A DNA stretch of 64,000 nucleotides from Desulfomicrobium sp. UBA5193 (lineage in GTDB: Bacteria > Desulfobacterota > Desulfovibrionia > Desulfovibrionales > Desulfomicrobiaceae). Where the stretch lies: NCBI GenBank assembly GCA_002412965.1, contig DHWB01000003.1, forward strand, positions 641,149 through 705,148, given 5' to 3'. Both the position numbers and the translations under genes were made by a program. The notes beneath the pieces are model-generated. The model was not told the DNA's origin, searched no databases, and was given only the letters and a program-made list of their open reading frames with translations. Of this stretch, positions 25,439-34,377 are shown one piece after another. Each line of letters starts with the position of its first letter. Position 1 is the first letter of the stretch.

Positions 25439-27163
25439 TTAGATCTTGAACTTGCCGACCATTCTGTTCAGATCGCGCGCCAGCCCGCTGAGGCTTTCGG
25501 AGCTGGCCTGGACCGCTTCGGCCGAATGCGCGATCTCGCCGGAGGCCGAGTTGACCGAGGCCACCTCCTTGGCGATGTCGCGGGTCACTGCTTCGGCCTG
25601 GGACACGTTTTCATTGACCTCCTGCACGCCCTGGGATGCCTGTCCGACATTGTCGGCGATGTCGCGGGTCGTGACCGACTGCTCCTCCACGGCTGCGGCA
25701 ATGGTGCCGACGATCGAATCCACCTCGTTGATGACATGGCTGACCTGCTGGATTTCCGAGACCGTCACGCCCGTGGCGCTCTGGATACCCTGGATCTTGA
25801 TCCGGATCTCTTCCGTGGCGCGGGCGGTCTGCAAGGCCAGTTCCTTTATTTCATTGGCGACGACCGCAAAACCTCGTCCCGCATCCCCGGCCCTGGCCGC
25901 CTCGATGGTCGCATTGAGGGCCAGGAGGTTGGTCTGGGATGAGATAGCGGTGATGGTTTCGGTGACCTTGCCGATTTCCTGCGCCGCAGTGCCCAGCTCA
26001 TCCACCCGGCGCGAGGCTTCCGTGGCCTTGCCCACGGCATGTCCGGTGATCTCCTTTGCCTTTCCGGCGTTTTGGGAAATCTCGGAGATGGTTGCCGTCA
26101 TTTCTTCCGAGGCCGTGGCCACCGTGCCGATGTTGATGGAGAACTCTTCCATGGCCGAGGCCACGGAGTTCATGTTGGCGCTCATCTCTTCCGTGGCCGT
26201 GGCCACGGTTGCCGACTTGGCGGTCATGTCGTTCGATGCCCCGCGCAGCTGCGTGGCGAGGCCCAGAAGCCCGGCCGAAGCCTGGTTGACCTGGCTTGAG
26301 TTGCCAGCCACCTCGCGGATGATGCCGTGGACCTGCTCCACGAAGGCATTGAACCACTCGGCCAGTTCCTGGGTTTCGGTGCCGGAGTTGTCTTTGAGGC
26401 GCGTGGTCAGGTCCCCCTCGCCCTGGGCGATGTCTTTAAGCATGACGATCATGCGCGTCAGCGGCGTGATGATGGAGCGGATGAGGAAGATGGTCAGGGG
26501 CAGGACCAGGAGCGCGAATCCCGCGCCGATGAAGGAGAGGGCGATGGTCAGGGATCTGGAGGCTGCGCTCTCGAGCTCTTCGGCCACCTTGGCCTGGGCT
26601 TCGGCGATGTTGTCGATGTAGACGCCCGTTCCTATCCACAGGTCCGTTCCGGGGATCATCATGGAATAGCTTACCTTGGGCTGATTCCCCTTGCCGGGTT
26701 TGTCAAAGATGTATTCCACGAATCCGCCGCCTTTAGCAGCCATGTCGCGCAATTCACGTATCAGATACATGCCGTTCGGGTCTTTGAGGTCATTGAGATC
26801 GGATCCTTCCAGCGCAGGCTTCGGCGGCATGATCCTGTTTGTCGTGCCTTGGTAAACAAAGATATAGCCTGAATCGTCCTTCTCAAAACGGATGTCGTAG
26901 ACGAGCTTCTTTATGATCCGGATTTGTTCATTCTGGTCCGGGATGTCCTTGATTTCTGCCGATACGCTTTTCGTGACGGCCTGGGTCAGAACCATGATTT
27001 TGTCTTTGGCGTCTTCCGTCATTATCTGACCGACCCGGTCGATCATTTGCGTTTTCGTGTCCGCTGCCTGGTACACGAAAAAGAGGACCACCGAGCCCAT
27101 GAAGACAAGCATCATTCCAACCAGTAAAAGCAGGCGATTACGGATCCCTAGGCGAATGCTCAT
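25439..27163 (-). CDS. Methyl-accepting chemotaxis protein, second tandem copy
   Basis: This receptor has 574 residues, the same length as its neighbour. The start ATG at 27161-27163 has GGAGG upstream. The order is the same: anchor helix, single-Cache sensor domain (about 35-195), second helix, HAMP and signalling coiled coil with ISSQTNLLALNATIEAARAG. From about residue 195 onward the two proteins differ at only scattered positions. The Cache domain is clearly diverged (for example YVFAKPGKGDQPKLSYSTM in the first copy, YIFDKPGKGNQPKVSYSMM here). Probably a recent tandem duplication, or gene conversion holding the output module constant while sensing diverges. Confidence 0.95.
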   Translation of the reverse strand: MSIRLGIRNRLLLLVGMMLVFMGSVVLFFVYQAADTKTQMIDRVGQIMTEDAKDKIMVLTQAVTKSVSAEIKDIPDQNEQIRIIKKLVYDIRFEKDDSGYIFVYQGTTNRIMPPKPALEGSDLNDLKDPNGMYLIRELRDMAAKGGGFVEYIFDKPGKGNQPKVSYSMMIPGTDLWIGTGVYIDNIAEAQAKVAEELESAASRSLTIALSFIGAGFALLVLPLTIFLIRSIITPLTRMIVMLKDIAQGEGDLTTRLKDNSGTETQELAEWFNAFVEQVHGIIREVAGNSSQVNQASAGLLGLATQLRGASNDMTAKSATVATATEEMSANMNSVASAMEEFSINIGTVATASEEMTATISEISQNAGKAKEITGHAVGKATEASRRVDELGTAAQEIGKVTETITAISSQTNLLALNATIEAARAGDAGRGFAVVANEIKELALQTARATEEIRIKIQGIQSATGVTVSEIQQVSHVINEVDSIVGTIAAAVEEQSVTTRDIADNVGQASQGVQEVNENVSQAEAVTRDIAKEVASVNSASGEIAHSAEAVQASSESLSGLARDLNRMVGKFKI

Positions 27164-27377
27164 CTTGGCCTCCGAGGTAAGGGTAGTCTGGTTTGTCATA
27201 CATTATCATCATTATAAGGGGTGGCGCAAGAGAGTGTATGACAAAATGGCAAGATTAATATTTCACATGCGGGTGCATGAGTCTTGCGGACACGCCAAAA
27301 GATGTTCGAGACCGAGGAGCATGCTGGAAAGACGGTGTGAAGAGGCGGGGAATGTTCGGGAAGGATCGCTGATCAGG

Positions 27378-29870
27378 TTATGATTTGGCGGAGACTTTTT
27401 GTCTGTACATGGACTGGTCGGCCTGCCGGAGCAGGGTCTGCAGATCCTGGGGAACGTCAGGGTTGAAGGCCACGCATCCGTGCGTAAGGCCCATTGCATA
27501 CGGCTGCAAGCCTGTGTTGTTGGTCTGGCGAATGCTTTCGTCCACGATGTCCCACACACGCCCCACTTCATTTGGCCCGCAGCCGGGAAAGACCAGCACG
27601 AACTCGTCTCCGCCGATGCGGTAGATTTCATCACTGGCGCGAATGGAGGAACGAAGGATTCTGACGACCTCTTTGAGGTAGGTGTCTCCATGCAAATGGC
27701 CGAAGGTGTCGTTGACCTGCTTGAGCTTGTTCACGTCCACGTAGCAGAGCATGAATCTTTCCTTTTGTTCCGCCGCGAGTTTCAGCTTTTGCGGCATTTC
27801 TCCGTCAAAGGCTCCGCGGGTGCAGGCCCCGGTCAGTGGGTCGATGCGCACGGTGCGCTCCAGGGCGCGGCGCTTGCGTTGCTGCCAGCGGTAGATGCAA
27901 AGAAAAGCGAGCAGCATGAGGGCGATGACCAGCACCAGAACCCCGATTATCCATACGGCGCGGGCGTATCTGGCGGAGTCCGAAGCGTCGTTGATCAGGG
28001 TGGCGTCCGCAGGGAGCAGGCGGCGATCCAGTTCAAAGTTCCGCATGGCCACGGCGTCGAAAATGAATGCGTTGGGACTTTTGGTGATGACGGGCAGATC
28101 CTGTGCGCTCATGCCGTGCAGAATGTCGCGGGTCAGTTTTCCGGCGGCAAGTCCCTGGTGGTAGCCGCTGGTGACCATCCCGCCCACGGACCCGGAGCCC
28201 AGGTAGAAGTCCCAGAAGGAGAAGACCGGGACGGGGCTGGCCTCGACGATCTTGTTGCAGCTTTCCTCGTAGGAAAAGGTGTTTCCGTCCCGATCCCGAT
28301 TGAAGCTCATGAGCAGGATGACGCTGTCCGGGGGCAGAGTCGGCAGGCGTTCCAGCAGGCGGGTCATGGACAGGTCTTCGAGCATCTCCACGCGCAGGTG
28401 TTTGGGCAAGAGATCGCGGACTTCTTCAAAGCGGTTGTGGTTGCCGATGCCCGTTGGGGTGGCGTCGTTGATGACAAAAAGGTGTTTGGCCTTGGGCGCG
28501 AGGCGGGCCGCGGCCTGCACGGTGCCGGCGATGTCATAGGATTCGAGGACTCCGGTGATTCCCTCCGGCGGCAGGGACGCCGGGTCTTGAAGGTAGTTCA
28601 CCCCGCAAAAGACGATGGGCGCGTCCTGAAAAAGGGACTGGCGGTACTGGCGTGCGAAATTGAAGGCGTTGTCATCGGAAGTCAGCACCACGGAAAATTT
28701 CGTGTCCCGGTATTTTTCCTGCAACAGAACGTAGTTGAGGTAGTTGAATTCGGCTTCGGGATGACGTTTGGTGTCCATGTACTCGACATGAACTTCCGTG
28801 TTTTTAAGGGTTTCGCCGAGTCTTTCCTTGATGCCGGTCAGGATGTCGTCGGTCCATTTGAAGCCGGTATGGTAGGAGTGGAGGATCAGAATTTCGTGTT
28901 TGGTGCTTTTTTTGGCGTTGAAAAACCGGGTTTCCTCCGGAAGCTGGCTCGGGGTGATCCCGAAACGCTCCATTTGCCTGACATCCACAGTCAACCCCGC
29001 GCCGCCGTCGAAGGACACGGGTAAGTCCGCAGGCTTCTCTCCTGACATGATCCGTCCGGCCATGGTTCCGGCGATACGGCCCTGTTCGTAGCCGTTGGTC
29101 AGAAATCCCCCGAAGAGGCCATGCCCCATCAGAAAGTCCCAGGCTCCGAAAACGGGCACCGGACTGGCCTGGGAAATGGCCGAGATGGCGTCCGTCGTGC
29201 CGTAGGTATTGCCTTCACGGTCCTGGAAATAAACGAGGAACAAAAGCCCTGTCTCGGGTCCGATTCCGCGGACCTGCCGCGTCAATTCGGGCAGCGGCAG
29301 ATCATCGAGAAATTTGAGCGGCAGGTCCGCCGGGGCGACCTTGCGCAGTTCGGCCGCGATGCCCAGGCCGGTGTTGGTTTTGTCGGAGATGACCATGATT
29401 TCGCGCATCCGTGGCTGCAGAGCGCGCATCAGGTTCAGGGTGCCGGACAGGTCCGCGAATTCGCCCACTCCGGTCATCGTGCTGGGCAGGCGCGGCAGAG
29501 GGGTTGTGTTCACACCGCAGAAAACGGCGGGTGTGTCGGGAAAGATGCGCGCACCATGTTCCAGCATGAAGAAAAAGGCGCTGTCGTCGGCCGCGATCAC
29601 GATGTCGGGCCGCAGAAAGGCGTACTTGAGTTGCATGAACGCGGGGAGGCTTGCGAGATAGGCCGGGTCCAGATTTCGCTTCATGTCCATGTATTCGGTA
29701 TGGATGAGCACTTCCGGATCGAACTGGCGCAGGCTGGCTTCCAGGCCGTGCATGAGGTCATCGGTCCATTTGTACCCCTGATGATAGGAGTTGAGGACAA
29801 AGACCTGCCTGGCGGCAAAGGCCGGCAAAGAGGAGAAGGCCAGGAGCAGCATCCCGGCCAGCACAGCCAT
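27378..29870 (-). CDS. Tandem substrate-binding-protein / GGDEF diguanylate cyclase
   Basis: The start ATG at 29868-29870 has GAGGGGG upstream and opens a signal peptide (MAVLAGMLLLAFSSLPAFA). The 830-residue protein has two consecutive ABC-substrate-binding-like domains. The first (about 21-320) begins RQVFVLNSYHQGYKWTDDLM. The second (about 323-625) begins HEILILHSYHTGFKWTDDIL. They are clear internal repeats. A membrane helix (about 636-658) leads to a GGDEF domain with intact YRIGGDEFVLVF near 750 and DVNKLKQVNDTFGH. It should make c-di-GMP in response to one or two periplasmic ligands. It follows the UGPase gene by 43 bases and may share its transcript. Confidence 0.9.
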   Translation of the reverse strand: MAVLAGMLLLAFSSLPAFAARQVFVLNSYHQGYKWTDDLMHGLEASLRQFDPEVLIHTEYMDMKRNLDPAYLASLPAFMQLKYAFLRPDIVIAADDSAFFFMLEHGARIFPDTPAVFCGVNTTPLPRLPSTMTGVGEFADLSGTLNLMRALQPRMREIMVISDKTNTGLGIAAELRKVAPADLPLKFLDDLPLPELTRQVRGIGPETGLLFLVYFQDREGNTYGTTDAISAISQASPVPVFGAWDFLMGHGLFGGFLTNGYEQGRIAGTMAGRIMSGEKPADLPVSFDGGAGLTVDVRQMERFGITPSQLPEETRFFNAKKSTKHEILILHSYHTGFKWTDDILTGIKERLGETLKNTEVHVEYMDTKRHPEAEFNYLNYVLLQEKYRDTKFSVVLTSDDNAFNFARQYRQSLFQDAPIVFCGVNYLQDPASLPPEGITGVLESYDIAGTVQAAARLAPKAKHLFVINDATPTGIGNHNRFEEVRDLLPKHLRVEMLEDLSMTRLLERLPTLPPDSVILLMSFNRDRDGNTFSYEESCNKIVEASPVPVFSFWDFYLGSGSVGGMVTSGYHQGLAAGKLTRDILHGMSAQDLPVITKSPNAFIFDAVAMRNFELDRRLLPADATLINDASDSARYARAVWIIGVLVLVIALMLLAFLCIYRWQQRKRRALERTVRIDPLTGACTRGAFDGEMPQKLKLAAEQKERFMLCYVDVNKLKQVNDTFGHLHGDTYLKEVVRILRSSIRASDEIYRIGGDEFVLVFPGCGPNEVGRVWDIVDESIRQTNNTGLQPYAMGLTHGCVAFNPDVPQDLQTLLRQADQSMYRQKVSAKS

Positions 29871-29913
29871 GGCTCGCCCCCTCAGGTTAGGACGCAAGGG
29901 GGCGGGCCCGGTA

Positions 29914-31362
29914 TCATTCAAATGTGAAAACTCCCTCAAGGACGCTGCCGCCCTTGATGATGGCCTGGGATTTGCCCGTGTTGACGATGCGCACATCGCC
30001 GACGCAGCGAACGTTTGTCTCGAAGCGCACGTCGCCTTCGATGACAAGGCTGGCGCACTCCAGAAGAGAGGGCGGGTTCTTCGGGAATCTCGCGAGGAAC
30101 GTGTCAATTTTCTTGTAGAATTTTCCATCCAGGGAAACTTGGGGCATGGGCGTCGTGCGCTCCGGGTTGGGGACGATGGTATCCCGATCCGTACGGACGA
30201 AGCAGTCGGACATGACCAGGAGCAGATCGTTCGTGGTTTTGACCGGTGCGAAACGTTTTCGAGGCACGATGACAGCCTGGGCGTTCAGGAAATTGGTGAT
30301 GGCTGATCCCATGGCCGTCTCCAGCTGAAAAACCTTGGGTGATGAAGGATCACGCGGATCCAGGGTCTTGGGGTTGATGATCAGGTCGAGCGGCATCATC
30401 CGATGGGACACGAAGACGGACTGCAGGACGTTCAGGTCCACCCAGATGGAGTTGGTGTTGAAGAACTTGTGCTTCTCGATGTCGCAGAAGGAGTCCATTT
30501 CATTGTCGGGGCATTGGGCGACTTCACGCAGGGCGAGCTGGTTGTTCTTTTTCAGGCGGCAGAGGTGACCACCCTTCTTGTCCTGCTCCGTTCGCCGCGC
30601 GACTTCCATCAGGAAGGGCAGCTTGTGGTGGACCATATAGCCGAGCAGGCGGCGGTTCATGATCGCGCCGAGGTTGTCGGAGTTGGAGATGAAGGCGTAC
30701 GTGTAGCCTTTGTCCAGCAGGGCATCGAGAATGCCCGAGGTGATCATGGCCGTGTAGATGTCTCCGTGTCCCGGAGGGTTCCATTCCAGTTCCGGGTTCT
30801 GGGGCCAGGAGGCCGGGGTGTGATCCTTGGCCGTGATCTTGGGATAGCGATGCTGCAGGAAGGCCAGATCGATGCCCGTGGTGCCGTTGTGGAAGTCTCC
30901 GACCTTGAGCATGGTGTCCATGTGGGTCTTGAAGCTGTTCATGAAGATCTGCGGGAACTCCACGCCATAGTGAGAGCGCACGGTCTTGGCCTGCAGCAGG
31001 ATTAAGTCGAGGAAGCTCAGGCCATCCTTGACGGGGATGAGGGACTTGGCCGACTCCAGGCCCATGCTGGTGCCAAGTCCGCCGTTGAGCTTGATCACCG
31101 CCGTCTTGTCCAGGGCAGCTTCGCCAATAGCCTTGAACTGGTCCATCCCGTCATAGTCGGCAAGTTCATGCTCGCTGACGGGCAGAACATCACGGTCGGA
31201 GAGCTTGCCTTGGGCTCCGTACAGAAATTGGTTGAAGTAGCACTTGAAGGTGTTGATGACGATGGGCGGCAGGCCTTGCTGCTCCATCTTCAAGGCAAAC
31301 GGGCGAAAAAGCGAGGAGAGCTTCGGATCATCGACGCTGACGCAACTAAGGGCCTGGGCCAT
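29914..31362 (-). CDS. UTP--glucose-1-phosphate uridylyltransferase, eukaryotic type
   Basis: A 482-residue UGPase of the UDPGP family found in eukaryotes and some bacteria, not the GalU family. The nucleotide-binding loop is KLNGGLGTSMGLESAKSLI (near residue 91). Downstream are WNPPGHGDIYTAM and FISNSDNLGA. A C-terminal left-handed beta-helix carries the ordered DVRFETNVRCVGDVRI repeats. It makes UDP-glucose from UTP and glucose-1-phosphate for glycans or glycogen precursors. A glycogen phosphorylase gene (40694) that could supply glucose-1-phosphate is also in the window. AAGGAA precedes the ATG. The GGDEF gene follows on the same strand. Confidence 0.93.
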   Translation of the reverse strand: MAQALSCVSVDDPKLSSLFRPFALKMEQQGLPPIVINTFKCYFNQFLYGAQGKLSDRDVLPVSEHELADYDGMDQFKAIGEAALDKTAVIKLNGGLGTSMGLESAKSLIPVKDGLSFLDLILLQAKTVRSHYGVEFPQIFMNSFKTHMDTMLKVGDFHNGTTGIDLAFLQHRYPKITAKDHTPASWPQNPELEWNPPGHGDIYTAMITSGILDALLDKGYTYAFISNSDNLGAIMNRRLLGYMVHHKLPFLMEVARRTEQDKKGGHLCRLKKNNQLALREVAQCPDNEMDSFCDIEKHKFFNTNSIWVDLNVLQSVFVSHRMMPLDLIINPKTLDPRDPSSPKVFQLETAMGSAITNFLNAQAVIVPRKRFAPVKTTNDLLLVMSDCFVRTDRDTIVPNPERTTPMPQVSLDGKFYKKIDTFLARFPKNPPSLLECASLVIEGDVRFETNVRCVGDVRIVNTGKSQAIIKGGSVLEGVFTFE

Positions 31363-31530
31363 GATAATTCCTTGTTGTTTTAATCAGGTTCAAGAGTGCA
31401 TGCCCGTTTGTTCCATGCGGGCTTCAGTGAACGCAGATGCGGAACATACATAGTGCATGTACCTGAATTCGTCCATAATGGGGTTGGCCGGAAGAGGAAT
31501 ATTTTCTTCCGTCCGCGCCAGCTTGCCGGA

Positions 31531-32985
31531 TCAGACGGGAAAGCCGGCCTCCTCATCCCCGCGTTCGAGAGGGTAGGGATACTTGGGGATGGAAACGGTC
31601 AAGAGCGCGGCGGACTCCATTCGTTCCATGTGCAGATGCCCACCGATGCGTTCTACCAGACGGTAGCAGGTTGCCAGATTCCTTTCTTCGTCTTCAAAGG
31701 GCATGATGAGCCGATTTTGTTCCGCAAGCGGGATGTTCACGGGACTCATGGCCAGGGTCAGATGGATCAATCCATTGGAGTGACCTGCCGAGATGCGTAT
31801 GCTGCCGGACGCTTCGACAATGTCCGTACCGTGGCCGATGAGGTAAATGAAGATTCGATGCAGCAACTCCTGATCTGCGAGGACCGGAGGGAGGTTCTCA
31901 TCCATGTCGATGTTGCAGGTGATGGATTTTCGTTCCAGTCGGCTCGAAAGAAGGCGCATGACGAAGGCCACGGTGGCGGGCAGGAAGCAATCGGTCAGGG
32001 TGACCTCGATGGGTTCGAGGTAGGCGCTGATGCGTTGAACCAGACGCTCCAGGCGATTGCATTCCTCCAGGATAACCATTGTTTCGACGGCTTCCGGGTA
32101 GCGGGTGCGAAGTTGTCTGGCAAAGCCGCCTAGAGAAACCAGCGGGTTGCGGATTTCATGGGCCACCTCCTCGGTCATGGTGCGCAGCATGTTCAGCTTT
32201 TCGTTTTGCAGGAGGATCTTGTCCATGTAGGAGTTGCGGGTCACATCCACGATCATTCCCTCCACCCGGTCCGGGATGGCGCCTTTCGGGCGGGGAGTGG
32301 CGATGGATTGGGCCATGAGCGAGACGGGATAGCCTTTTTTGTGCAGGAAGCGGAACTCCAGATGAAATTCCCCGGCGTCTGGTTCAAGGCTGGCTTTGAG
32401 CGTCTCCAGGAATTTTTTGCGGTCTTCGGGCACAATGCACTTGAGAAAGGGTTTGGGCGATTCCAGAATTTCCTGCGGGGAGTATCCCAGGATGTGCTGT
32501 GTGGTTTGATTCAGGAATTCGAATTCCAGATTGCGGTTGATGATGAAGATGATGACCGGCAGGTTCTGGATCAGACGGAAAAGATGTTCCTGGGTGTCTT
32601 TTACGCGCTGCTGCAATCTGGACTGGGTCAGACAGTTGCGCAGGCTGTTGACGAAGACCTCCATGCTGACGATGGGTTTGGCCACGTAATCCCAGGCACC
32701 AGCCTTGAAGGCATCTATGGCGTCGCTGATGTGCGTGCGGCCGGAAACGATGATGACTGGAGTGGCGGGACGGACCTTCTTCATGCTGCGCAGCACATCC
32801 ATCCCGTCCTCTCCGGCGATGCCCAGGTCCAGCAGGACCAGATCCGGCGAGTGATGCAGGAAGAGGTGCATGGCGCGCGAGGTCTCGCTTGCTTCCATGA
32901 TATCGAAACCCGCATCCTGCAGATACATGGCCATGGCGGTCCGTACGGATTCATCGTCTTCGATGATCAGGATGGAGTAGGGCAT
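31531..32985 (-). CDS. Receiver / PAS / histidine-kinase-like protein with degenerate ATPase
   Basis: The 484 residues start with a receiver domain (ILIIEDDESVRTAMAMYL, phospho-acceptor Asp53 in VLLDLG, Lys near 104 in AKP). A PAS domain follows at about 135-255 (PVIIFIINRNLEFEFLNQTT). The HisKA helix pair has an intact H-box EEVAHEIRNPLVSLGGF near residue 275. The catalytic ATPase domain is unusual. Where the N-box asparagine is expected the sequence reads FIYLIGHGTDIVEA. No DxGxG motif is visible in the MSPVNIPLAEQNRL region. It may therefore be phosphorylated by another kinase. Its start overlaps the stop of the GAF kinase gene by 19 bases. Confidence 0.85.
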   Translation of the reverse strand: MPYSILIIEDDESVRTAMAMYLQDAGFDIMEASETSRAMHLFLHHSPDLVLLDLGIAGEDGMDVLRSMKKVRPATPVIIVSGRTHISDAIDAFKAGAWDYVAKPIVSMEVFVNSLRNCLTQSRLQQRVKDTQEHLFRLIQNLPVIIFIINRNLEFEFLNQTTQHILGYSPQEILESPKPFLKCIVPEDRKKFLETLKASLEPDAGEFHLEFRFLHKKGYPVSLMAQSIATPRPKGAIPDRVEGMIVDVTRNSYMDKILLQNEKLNMLRTMTEEVAHEIRNPLVSLGGFARQLRTRYPEAVETMVILEECNRLERLVQRISAYLEPIEVTLTDCFLPATVAFVMRLLSSRLERKSITCNIDMDENLPPVLADQELLHRIFIYLIGHGTDIVEASGSIRISAGHSNGLIHLTLAMSPVNIPLAEQNRLIMPFEDEERNLATCYRLVERIGGHLHMERMESAALLTVSIPKYPYPLERGDEEAGFPV

Positions 32986-34319
32986 GATCCCGTCTCCGTT
33001 TGCGCCGGATTTTTTTGAGGGCTGGGCAGAATGATGTGGAAGCTGTTCATCGGGGCATCGTATGTGTAGCCGACACGTCCTCTGTGCAGTTCCACGATCT
33101 GTTTGACAAAATAGAGTCCGTGTCCGGACCCCTCGACCAAGGCCGATGCGTTGGAGCGGAAATCCGCGTCAAAGAGCTTTGGCCAATCTTCGCGTGGGAT
33201 CTCGCTCCCCGTTGTCGAAACGAAAAGCCTGAATCCGGGATGTCCGGAGCCGAAGGCGTGTGGACGAAACTCCCATCCGTAGAGGAGCAGCTTCTCGATC
33301 TGGCCGAAGCCGGTGGGCATGGCCTTGGTGTATTTGACCGCGTTGGCCAGCAGGTTGGCGAAGACCTGGGAGATGAGCCCAAGGTCGGCTTCCAGCACGA
33401 TGTCCTCATCGATGCGCACATCCGGATCGACCCTGATGGTGATGCCCTGGGCGCGGAGCAGGGGACGAAAACGCTCGATCTGCGGTTCGAAGATCTGGCT
33501 CTTGAACTTGCAGGGCCGCAGCAGCAGGTCGTACTTTCCCTTCTCGAAATGACTGCGCCGCAGCAGACTCTCCAGAAACAGGCTTGATTGCTGGAAACGC
33601 CGGGAGATGCCTTCCTGCTGGGCCTGCAGGTTCTTGATCAGCATCGGCAGCTCATGCCGGATATCCCGGTCCGGGGCATCGGAGCGGATGGGCGCCAGGG
33701 CATCGACCTTGCTTCCGAGCTGGGCGATTTGTTTTTCCATCTGCAAAAAGAGAAGTTTGAAGTGCATGTTGGGCACAATGACGTTGTGCCCGATATCGCG
33801 GACCAGGTTGTTGATAAAGGTTAGCCGCTGGCGATTGCTGATGGCGGCCTGTTTGATGGCCATGACCTGGGCGATCCTGCGGGCGTACTCCAGATAGAAA
33901 ATCTCTTCGGCGGGGAGCAATTGCCTGTGCAGGCAGAGCACGCCAATCAAACGGCCTTCCGGCCCGGCTTCGCAGATCGGGGCGGCGCTGAGATCCTCGT
34001 GCTGGATGATGCTGGTCGGTTGCGGACAGGAGGGCTCTGGAAAGGTGATGAATTTCTGGCCCTGCGTGTTGGTGGTCCGCCGCAGCTGCAAGGTACCCCG
34101 GGGGCCGCGCATGTACAGGGAGGCTGGAGTGCCAAGGCACAGATCTGGCACTAGGACGCACAATGACTTGAAGTCCCGCAGGGCTTCGTATTCGAGGCTC
34201 AGTTCGAAAAAGAGGTTCAGGGCCATGCTCTGCGCCACGGCCACGTCGTCACGCCTGCCGTGGGCGAGCTTCTCAAGGATGCGGGTCCGGATGTGCTTGT
34301 GCGTGGGTGAGGGCTGCAT
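32967..34319 (-). CDS. GAF-domain sensor histidine kinase
   Basis: A cytoplasmic 450-residue protein without membrane segments. Residues about 20-160 resemble a GAF domain. A candidate phospho-acceptor lies in RDIGHNVIVPNMHFKLL near residue 178, an atypical H-box. The ATPase domain has an intact N-box VFANLLANAVKYT and a glycine-rich GSGHGLYFVKQIVELH. The G1 box is reduced to STTGSEIP. It overlaps the receiver-PAS-kinase gene by 19 bases and follows the sigma-54 activator by 58 bases, so the three are probably one transcript. It could be the kinase for the adjacent receiver, which has a damaged ATPase. Confidence 0.8.
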   Translation of the reverse strand: MQPSPTHKHIRTRILEKLAHGRRDDVAVAQSMALNLFFELSLEYEALRDFKSLCVLVPDLCLGTPASLYMRGPRGTLQLRRTTNTQGQKFITFPEPSCPQPTSIIQHEDLSAAPICEAGPEGRLIGVLCLHRQLLPAEEIFYLEYARRIAQVMAIKQAAISNRQRLTFINNLVRDIGHNVIVPNMHFKLLFLQMEKQIAQLGSKVDALAPIRSDAPDRDIRHELPMLIKNLQAQQEGISRRFQQSSLFLESLLRRSHFEKGKYDLLLRPCKFKSQIFEPQIERFRPLLRAQGITIRVDPDVRIDEDIVLEADLGLISQVFANLLANAVKYTKAMPTGFGQIEKLLLYGWEFRPHAFGSGHPGFRLFVSTTGSEIPREDWPKLFDADFRSNASALVEGSGHGLYFVKQIVELHRGRVGYTYDAPMNSFHIILPSPQKNPAQTETGSCPTPS

Positions 34320-34377
34320 GGTCCTTCCTGAGTTTGCCGAGAGTGTTCAGCATACCGCAGGTGCAGCCCTCCTGCAA

